This document shows positions 5,767 through 10,290 of a stretch of 10,290 nt of DNA, one piece after another. Position 1 is the first letter of the stretch; each line of letters opens with the position of its first letter. The notes beneath the pieces are model-generated. The model had not been told where the DNA came from. It saw only the letters and a program-made list of their open reading frames with translations, and ran no database searches. A program made the position numbers and the translations under genes. This DNA comes from Chitinophagaceae bacterium (GTDB lineage Bacteria; Bacteroidota; Bacteroidia; Chitinophagales; Chitinophagaceae), in contig CANHMN010000041.1 of assembly GCA_947461645.1 (NCBI GenBank), positions 1 through 10,290 on the forward strand, given 5' to 3'.

Positions 5767-6267
5767 TCACCAAACCAACTGGTGGCTTTGCTTGATCACT
5801 CCCATCACAAATACACTTTGAATGTTTCCCATGTTTTCGATCTGACTTAATTTATTTACATGAAAGTCGTAGTATTTATCCATATTCTCCGCCACCACTT
5901 TCAGCATAAAATCGAAGGAACCGCTGATGTTGTAACACTCCACCACTTCATTCAGCTCGTTAATGGCTTTAATGAATTTTGTGCCTGCGTTTTTACTATG
6001 CTCCTTGAGGGAAACATAACAAATCACCATTAAGCCTTTCTTTACTTTGGTATGATCAAGCAATGCAGCATATTGTCTAATGACTCCCGATTGTTCGAGC
6101 CATTTTATCCTTTCAAAAACCGGCGTTGTACTTAAGTGCACCTTTTCTGCGATTTCCTTTACCGTTGCCCTCGCATTTTGCTGTAATATTTTTAAAATTT
6201 GTAAATCTGTCTTGTCAAGGGAAAGCGTTCCTTCAGCTGATTTTTCTATTTTTTCTGATTTTTTCAT
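5767..6267 (-). CDS. Lrp/AsnC-family transcriptional regulator
   Basis: This 166-aa DNA-binding protein has an N-terminal winged HTH (about 18-65: LDKTDLQILKILQQNARAT, then VKEIAEKVHLSTTPVFERI). A C-terminal RAM/effector domain follows (about 79-155), with the GSFDFMLKV motif typical of amino-acid-sensing members. Lrp proteins form octamers or dimers and often control a neighbouring transporter. An 18-residue charged N-terminal tail precedes the HTH. I chose the ATG at 6265-6267 over the TTG two codons upstream. It lies 23 bases upstream of the EamA exporter gene and is divergent from ahcY across about 116 bases. It probably regulates itself and the exporter, and possibly ahcY. Confidence 0.94.
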   Translation of the reverse strand: MKKSEKIEKSAEGTLSLDKTDLQILKILQQNARATVKEIAEKVHLSTTPVFERIKWLEQSGVIRQYAALLDHTKVKKGLMVICYVSLKEHSKNAGTKFIKAINELNEVVECYNISGSFDFMLKVVAENMDKYYDFHVNKLSQIENMGNIQSVFVMGVIKQSHQLVW

Positions 6268-6281
6268 ATTCAATAGCTTAT

Positions 6282-6366
6282 TTATTCTACAATTATACCC
6301 TATTTTATCCTATTTTTCTATTTATTTTATTTTTTTTAGAATAACAAGGAATGGATTGTACTTTTA
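6282..6366. promoter_or_regulatory. Divergent lrp/ahcY promoter region with phased T-tracts
   Basis: For ahcY, TACTTTTA (6359-6366) is one base off the -7 consensus, with TTAG (6336-6339) 19 bases upstream. For the Lrp gene, minus-strand TATAATTG (6290-6297) is also one base off, with no good -33. Between them, T-tracts recur about every 10 bases (6303-6306, 6313-6317, 6325-6328, 6331-6337), a pattern expected to bend DNA. TTATTCTA (6282-6289) and TAGAATAA (6337-6344) form an 8-base inverted repeat. Operator function is inferred. Confidence 0.4.
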
Positions 6367-6383
6367 CACCCTAAAATATTTAT

Positions 6384-7712
6384 ATGTCAACATCTACTTT
6401 AAGTTCTATCGATTTTTCACTAAAACACAAAGTGAAAGACATGAGCCTCGCAGAATGGGGCCGTAAGGAAATCAGACTTGCCGAAGCAGAAATGCCGGGA
6501 TTAATGAGTCTTCGTAAAGAGTATGGCGCAAGTAAGCCGCTAAAAGGTGCAAGAATCGCAGGATGTCTTCACATGACCATACAAACAGCGGTATTGATTG
6601 AAACACTTGTAGAATTGGGTGCTGAAGTAAAATGGAGCAGCTGCAACATCTTCTCTACTCAAGACCAAGCCGCTGCCGCTATCGCTGCTGCTGGAATTGG
6701 TGTTTACGCTTGGAAGGGACAAACTTTGGAAGAAGCCGACTGGTGCATCGAACAAACTCTTTTCTTCGGAAGCGCGGACAAGCCTCTTAACATGATTCTT
6801 GATGATGGTGGTGATTTGACCAACATCGTATTTGACAAATATCCAGAGTTGATTCCGCACATCAAAGGATTGAGCGAGGAGACTACTACAGGTGTTCACC
6901 GTTTATACGAAAGAATGGCAAAAGGCACTTTGCCTATCCCAGCTATCAACGTAAACGATTCTGTAACCAAGTCTAAATTCGACAACAAATACGGTTGTCA
7001 GGAGTCGTTGGTTGATGCGATCCGCAGAGCTACTGACGTAATGATGGCAGGTAAGGTTGCAGTTGTTGGTGGTTATGGTGATGTTGGTAAAGGTTCTGCA
7101 TTGAGCTTGCGTGGTGCTGGTGCGCGTGTAATCGTTACCGAGATAGATCCAATCTGCGCCCTTCAGGCAGCTATGGATGGCTTTGAAGTTAAGAAAATGG
7201 TCGATGCCGTTAAAGAAGCTGATATCATTGTAACTGCAAGTGGTTGCAGAGATTTGATTACAGAACAACACTTCAGATCAATGAAAGACAAAGCTATCGT
7301 TTGTAACATTGGTCACTTCGATATCGAAATTGATATGGCATGGTTGAACGGTAATTATGGCGACTCTAAAAACACCATCAAGCCACAGGTTGACTTGTAC
7401 ACCATCGAAGGCAAAGACGTTATTGTTCTTGCTGAAGGTCGTTTGGTTAATTTGGGTTGTGCTACAGGACATCCATCCTTTGTTATGAGCAATTCCTTCA
7501 CCAACCAAACACTTGCTCAGATTGAACTTTGGACCAACACAGACAAATACGAAAACAAAGTTTATGTTCTTCCAAAGCATCTTGATGAGAAAGTAGCAAG
7601 ATTACATTTGGCCAAAATTGGTGTGGAACTTGATGTACTTACCAATGGTCAGGCTGAATACCTTGGCATTCCTAAAGAAGGACCATTCAAATCTGAAATG
7701 TACCGCTATTAA
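6384..7712 (+). CDS. ahcY: S-adenosyl-L-homocysteine hydrolase
   Basis: AhcY is the NAD-dependent cytoplasmic enzyme that splits S-adenosylhomocysteine into adenosine and homocysteine, removing the product inhibitor of methyltransferases. The 442-aa length matches the short, human-like form. Visible are substrate-site residues in MILDDGGD (137-144) and in [11 protein letters not shown] (191-201, with Lys196 and Asp200). The NAD fold carries [11 protein letters not shown] (229-239), and [19 protein letters not shown] covers 354-372. The C-terminal KSEMYRY reaches the NAD of the neighbouring subunit in this tetrameric family. Its codons look more uniform and GC-richer than the neighbours', fitting high expression. 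It stands alone, with a promoter close to the ATG and a terminator directly after. Confidence 0.98.
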   Translation: MSTSTLSSIDFSLKHKVKDMSLAEWGRKEIRLAEAEMPGLMSLRKEYGASKPLKGARIAGCLHMTIQTAVLIETLVELGAEVKWSSCNIFSTQDQAAAAIAAAGIGVYAWKGQTLEEADWCIEQTLFFGSADKPLNMILDDGGDLTNIVFDKYPELIPHIKGLSEETTTGVHRLYERMAKGTLPIPAINVNDSVTKSKFDNKYGCQESLVDAIRRATDVMMAGKVAVVGGYGDVGKGSALSLRGAGARVIVTEIDPICALQAAMDGFEVKKMVDAVKEADIIVTASGCRDLITEQHFRSMKDKAIVCNIGHFDIEIDMAWLNGNYGDSKNTIKPQVDLYTIEGKDVIVLAEGRLVNLGCATGHPSFVMSNSFTNQTLAQIELWTNTDKYENKVYVLPKHLDEKVARLHLAKIGVELDVLTNGQAEYLGIPKEGPFKSEMYRY

Positions 7713-7732
7713 TAGCTATTACAATTTAATCA

Positions 7733-7767
7733 AAAGAAGCTGCAGCATAAATTGTTGCAGCTTCTTT
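7733..7767 (+). terminator. Intrinsic terminator of ahcY
   Basis: AAAGAAGCTGCAGC (7733-7746) pairs with GTTGCAGCTTCTTT (7754-7767) to form a 14-bp stem with one G-U, around a 7-base loop. The TTCTTT on the right arm supplies the U-rich end. It lies 20 bases after the ahcY stop. Confidence 0.85.
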
Positions 7768-7840
7768 GTTATAGGCATTACCCTTTAATGTCACTTAATT
7801 ATAGCTGTTTCACAAAAAATCAAAAAGTGATTGGAGTGTA

Positions 7841-7872
7841 TTTCACACAAAAGATTTTTCAAACTATCTTTG
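7841..7872 (+). promoter_or_regulatory. Promoter of the tatD-tcdA-pdxJ operon, placing the start at the GTG codon
   Basis: TATCTTTG (7865-7872) is a full -7 match, with TTTC (7841-7844) 20 bases upstream as a partial -33. The expected transcription start, 4-8 bases after the element, falls on or beside the GTG start codon at 7877. This suggests a leaderless or nearly leaderless mRNA. Confidence 0.5.
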
Positions 7873-7876
7873 AAAA

Positions 7877-8527
7877 GTGTTTATTAATATACATACGCAT
7901 CGATCCTCAGCAGGCAAATCCTGGTCATTATTGAATCTGTATCAAGATTTCAACAAAACCTCTTCCCTGCTCCACTACTCCATGGGCATTCACCCTAGAT
8001 TTATCAACGAAGAAAATTTGGAAAGCGATTGGAATGCATTGCAATTCTATAGTCGACAACCAAACGTGTTGGCCATTGGCGAATGTGGCCTTGACAGGCT
8101 ATGCGACATTTCGTTTCCCCTACAGGAAAAGGTGTTTGTAAAACAAATCAGGTGGGCTAATGAGATAGCCAAACCACTCATCATACATTGCGTAAGGGCC
8201 TTCCCTGAAACCCTTCGTATATTAAAATCCTGCAGCAATGGAATGCCTGTTGTTTTTCATGGATTCAACAACAACAAAGAAACAGCAGATCAACTTTTAA
8301 GGGAGGGTTATTATCTTTCTTTTGGAAAATCACTGCTTCAACCGAATATGGAAACCCTATTCAATCATATCCCCTTAAACAGGATTTTTTTGGAGAATGA
8401 CGACAGTGATATAGCTATTTCAAGCATTTATGAACAAGCAGCACGCATCAAACAAATGTCTGTTGAAACAATGGCGAAAGAAATGAAAAAAAATTTATTC
8501 ACTGTCTTTAATGTTAGCATAACATGA
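7877..8527 (+). CDS. TatD-family metal-dependent hydrolase
   Basis: This 216-aa protein has the TatD (amidohydrolase-like TIM barrel) metal-site residues in order: His6 and His8 (NIHTHR), Glu69 (IGECGLD), His104 (IIHC), His128 (FHGF) and Asp175 in FLENDD, where most members have ETD. The family acts as a DNA exonuclease or phosphoesterase in the cytoplasm; the exact substrate is unknown. It is shorter than the usual 255-265 aa, as in many Bacteroidota copies. The start is GTG at 7877: an in-frame stop (TGA, 7871-7873) lies just upstream, and the next ATG would remove the essential HxH. Its stop overlaps the start of the next gene as ATGA, indicating translational coupling. Confidence 0.9.
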   Translation: MFINIHTHRSSAGKSWSLLNLYQDFNKTSSLLHYSMGIHPRFINEENLESDWNALQFYSRQPNVLAIGECGLDRLCDISFPLQEKVFVKQIRWANEIAKPLIIHCVRAFPETLRILKSCSNGMPVVFHGFNNNKETADQLLREGYYLSFGKSLLQPNMETLFNHIPLNRIFLENDDSDIAISSIYEQAARIKQMSVETMAKEMKKNLFTVFNVSIT

Positions 8528-9255
8528 TGCAAGATATTTCCTGGCTGGGCAGAACAACCCTTCTTATTGGTGAAGAAAAAGTAAAGTCACTCACACAAAA
8601 ACATGTTATGGTTGTGGGGATGGGCGGTGTTGGTTCTTTTGCTGCAGAATTCATCTGCAGAAGCGGTATCGGAAAAATGACCATCATAGATGGCGATGTT
8701 GTTGACCCCACCAATAGAAACCGCCAACTGCCTGCATTGTATACCAATCATGGACAATCGAAAGCAGATATTATGGCTGAGCGACTACAAAGCATCAATC
8801 CTGAACTTGAACTACATGTGATTCGAGAATTCATCAATCCTGAAATGGTAGAAAAATTGTTTGAGGACAAGCCTGATTATATCGTAGATGCAATTGACAG
8901 CATCACTCCTAAAATTACTTTTTTAAGCACTGCCTTTCAACATAAGATTCCTATCGTCAGCAGCATGGGAGCAGGCGCCAAACTTGATCCTACACAAATC
9001 AAGGTGGTTGATATTTCAAAAACTTTCATTTGCCCATTCGCTCAACAAATCAGGAAAAACCTTAAAAAACACAACATCTACAAAGGAATCAAAGCCGTTT
9101 TTTCGCCCGAACTTCCCATCAAAGAAAGCTTGATGCTAACCGATGGCAAAAACTATAAAAAATCTGCTTACGGAACCATCTCCTATTTGCCAGCCACTTT
9201 TGGAGCCGTAGCTGCATCTGTTGTAATCAGAGATTTAATCAATCAAACAAAGTAA
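8524..9255 (+). CDS. tcdA: tRNA threonylcarbamoyladenosine dehydratase-like E1 enzyme (TcdA/CsdL)
   Basis: This 243-aa ThiF/MoeB-fold enzyme uses ATP to cyclise t6A at tRNA position 37 to ct6A. Motifs are RTTLLIGEE (10-18), the nucleotide-binding GMGGVGS (32-38), the acidic strand end IDGDVVDPTNRNRQ (55-68) with its Arg and Asn residues, DAIDSITPK (122-130) and SSMGAGAKLDPTQI (146-159). The tail DISKTF-PFAQQIRKNL and VFSPE is typical of TcdA. The zinc-binding CXXC pairs of MoeB and ThiF are absent, which favours TcdA over those. Cys170 sits where E. coli TcdA has Asp in DPLA; I believe this is usual in Bacteroidota. The start overlaps the tatD stop (ATGA), and the gene ends 17 bases before pdxJ. 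Confidence 0.9.
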   Translation: MMQDISWLGRTTLLIGEEKVKSLTQKHVMVVGMGGVGSFAAEFICRSGIGKMTIIDGDVVDPTNRNRQLPALYTNHGQSKADIMAERLQSINPELELHVIREFINPEMVEKLFEDKPDYIVDAIDSITPKITFLSTAFQHKIPIVSSMGAGAKLDPTQIKVVDISKTFICPFAQQIRKNLKKHNIYKGIKAVFSPELPIKESLMLTDGKNYKKSAYGTISYLPATFGAVAASVVIRDLINQTK

Positions 9256-9272
9256 ATTTGACTTTTGCAACA

Positions 9273-9995
9273 ATGACAAAACTATCCGTAAACATCAATA
9301 AACTTGCCACCATCCGAAATGCACGTGGCGGGAACAATCCTGATTTGATTTCTTCAGCGCTTAATATTGAACGTTATGGCGCAGATGGTATCACCGTTCA
9401 TCCCAGACCAGATGAAAGACATATCAGGTATGCCGATGTTTATGAATTGAAAAAAGTATTGACCACTGAATTCAATATTGAAGGCAATCCTGCAGAACAG
9501 AAATTCATTGAGCTTGTTTTAAATACCCAACCCACACAAGTAACATTAGTGCCAGATGAAGCGGGTCAACTAACCAGCAACCACGGCTGGAACACTATTA
9601 AAAACAGGGATTTTCTTACAGAAACCATTTCACTTTTTCAATCACATGGAATTAGGGTATCTATTTTTGTAGACCCCATTCCTGAAATGATTGCAGGAGC
9701 AAAAGCAACCGGCACAAATCGCATTGAACTTTACACCGAATCCTATGCTGTTGCTTACAATTCGGGAAAGAAGGAAGAAGGAATTTCGCCTTTTATCCTA
9801 GCTGCAAATAAAGCTGCTGAATTAGAATTGGAGATTAATGCAGGCCATGACCTAGACCTTCACAACCTTTCCTACTTTGCAAAAAATATTCCGGGTTTGA
9901 AAGAAGTTTCCATTGGACATGCCCTTGTATGCGATGCGATTGTTTATGGAATGGAAAATACAGTAAGCATGTATAAAAGGCAGCTTACTTTTTGA
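9273..9995 (+). CDS. pdxJ: Pyridoxine 5'-phosphate synthase PdxJ
   Basis: PdxJ joins 1-deoxyxylulose 5-phosphate with 3-amino-1-hydroxyacetone phosphate to give pyridoxine 5'-phosphate, the ring-forming step of DXP-dependent vitamin B6 synthesis. The 240-aa length is normal for this TIM barrel. Motifs are VNINKLATIRNARGG (6-20), GADGITVHPRPDERHI (36-51) with catalytic His43, NIEGNP with Glu70, TLVPDE (91-96), FVDP, INAGHDL with His192, and SIGHALVCDAIVYGME (213-228). I chose ATG 9273 over the in-frame TTG at 9258, which adds five residues not seen in the family. TAAATTTG (9253-9260), overlapping the tcdA stop, matches the -7 consensus, so an internal promoter is possible but unproven. Confidence 0.96.
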   Translation: MTKLSVNINKLATIRNARGGNNPDLISSALNIERYGADGITVHPRPDERHIRYADVYELKKVLTTEFNIEGNPAEQKFIELVLNTQPTQVTLVPDEAGQLTSNHGWNTIKNRDFLTETISLFQSHGIRVSIFVDPIPEMIAGAKATGTNRIELYTESYAVAYNSGKKEEGISPFILAANKAAELELEINAGHDLDLHNLSYFAKNIPGLKEVSIGHALVCDAIVYGMENTVSMYKRQLTF

Positions 9996-10011
9996 TAAAA
10001 GACATTAGGTG

Positions 10012-10290
10012 CTATTTGCCTAGGATGCTTTCCAACTTTTGCTCCAAATCAGCTCCTCTTAAATTTTTTCCGATAACAACTCCATTTGGATCAATCAGGA
10101 AGTTCTGAGGAATGCTTTGAATGCCGAACATTTGTGACACTGCATTTGACCATCCTTTCAAGTCACTAACTTGTTGCCAAACCAAACCGTCTTTTTTAAT
10201 GGCATCTACCCACGGACCTTTTGTTTTATCCAATGAAACACCTAAAACAGTAAAGTTTTTTTCTTTGTACTTGTTGTAAGCAGCCACCAC
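10012..10290 (-). CDS. TlpA-like thioredoxin-fold protein, C-terminal part only
   Basis: The frame is open through the right edge, so the GTG at 10288-10290 is an internal Val codon and the N-terminus is missing. The visible 93 residues show the second half of an AhpC/TSA- or TlpA/ResA-type thioredoxin fold: FTVLGVSLDKTKGPW, then QVSDLKGWSNAV, FGIQSIPQNFLIDPNG with the cis-Pro loop (SIP), and a final helix LEQKLESILGK. The redox CXXC, a signal peptide and any N-terminal DUF4369-type domain would lie outside the window. In Bacteroidota such proteins are usually periplasmic thiol-disulfide reductases. It converges on pdxJ with only 16 bases between their stops and no hairpin there. Confidence 0.9.
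   Translation of the reverse strand: MVAAYNKYKEKNFTVLGVSLDKTKGPWVDAIKKDGLVWQQVSDLKGWSNAVSQMFGIQSIPQNFLIDPNGVVIGKNLRGADLEQKLESILGK

Noticed and set aside
5744..5773. TTG start that would overlap the exporter with the Lrp gene
   Set aside because: The extra residues are only the A-rich leader; the ATG at 5743 begins the typical hydrophobic EamA N-terminus.
6080..6466. Plus-strand frames crossing the Lrp gene and the lrp-ahcY gap
   Set aside because: They are Phe/Ile-rich translations of T-rich intergenic DNA and the reverse of the Lrp gene, with no conserved features.
6540..7580. Three long open frames (100-122 codons) on the minus strand inside ahcY
   Set aside because: They are antisense to a fully conserved enzyme and their translations resemble no protein family. 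The codon pattern of ahcY keeps those frames open.
7808..7847. TTTCACA repeated 33 bases apart, and a GTGA...TCAC pair resembling a CRP/FNR site
   Set aside because: The spacing does not match the CRP/FNR dyad and the repeats are only seven bases in AT-rich DNA, so chance is likely.
7752..7934. 60-codon plus-strand frame overlapping the ahcY terminator and tatD start
   Set aside because: It starts inside the terminator hairpin, overlaps TatD in another frame, and its translation resembles nothing known.

Overview
This is an AT-rich stretch of ordinary chromosome from a member of the Bacteroidota, probably near the Chitinophagales/Sphingobacteriia, though the order is a guess. Five things point there. 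Genes are preceded by A-rich leaders with no Shine-Dalgarno sequence. Matches to the Bacteroidota promoter -7 element TAnnTTTG lie upstream of several genes. The ribosomal cluster rpmB-rpmG-(DUF4295/bL38)-ftsY has the order I associate with this phylum. PdxJ carries a VHPRPDERHI variant, and SurE and TatD have Bacteroidota-like wording. I see no rRNA, tRNA, CRISPR array, insertion sequence or phage gene, and no gene-free stretch over 300 bases.

Layout, left to right. (1) 1-636, minus: an HTH + S24-peptidase (LexA/CI-like) regulator running off the left edge. Its promoter holds two copies of the dyad ACTAA-N5-TTAGT flanking the -7 element. (2) 797-2353, plus: a compact operon of a four-helix membrane protein, the nucleotidase SurE, and a small three-helix membrane protein. 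It is followed by competing AT-rich hairpins and then a strong terminator. (3) 2596-4345, minus: rpmB, rpmG, the 55-aa bL38/DUF4295 gene, a terminator-like hairpin, and ftsY, which links ribosomal proteins with the SRP receptor. (4) 4456-4872, plus: an OsmC-family protein divergent from rpmB, with the two promoters' -33 elements overlapping. (5) 4853-6267, minus: an Lrp/AsnC regulator followed by an EamA-family (DMT) exporter. The exporter's 3' end overlaps osmC tail to tail. (6) 6384-7712, plus: ahcY, S-adenosylhomocysteine hydrolase, divergent from the Lrp gene and closed by a clear intrinsic terminator. (7) 7877-9995, plus: tatD-like hydrolase, tcdA-like E1 enzyme and pdxJ, tightly packed. 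(8) 10012-10290, minus: the C-terminal part of a TlpA-like thioredoxin-fold protein cut by the right edge.

Most genes are housekeeping: translation and secretion (rpmB, rpmG, bL38, ftsY, tcdA), the methyl cycle (ahcY), vitamin B6 (pdxJ) and nucleotide turnover (surE). I found no convincing novel multi-gene system. The observations most worth following are regulatory: the paired operators of the S24 regulator, the shared rpmB/osmC promoter, the short bL38 gene that length cut-offs miss, and a possible small RNA between surE and ftsY.
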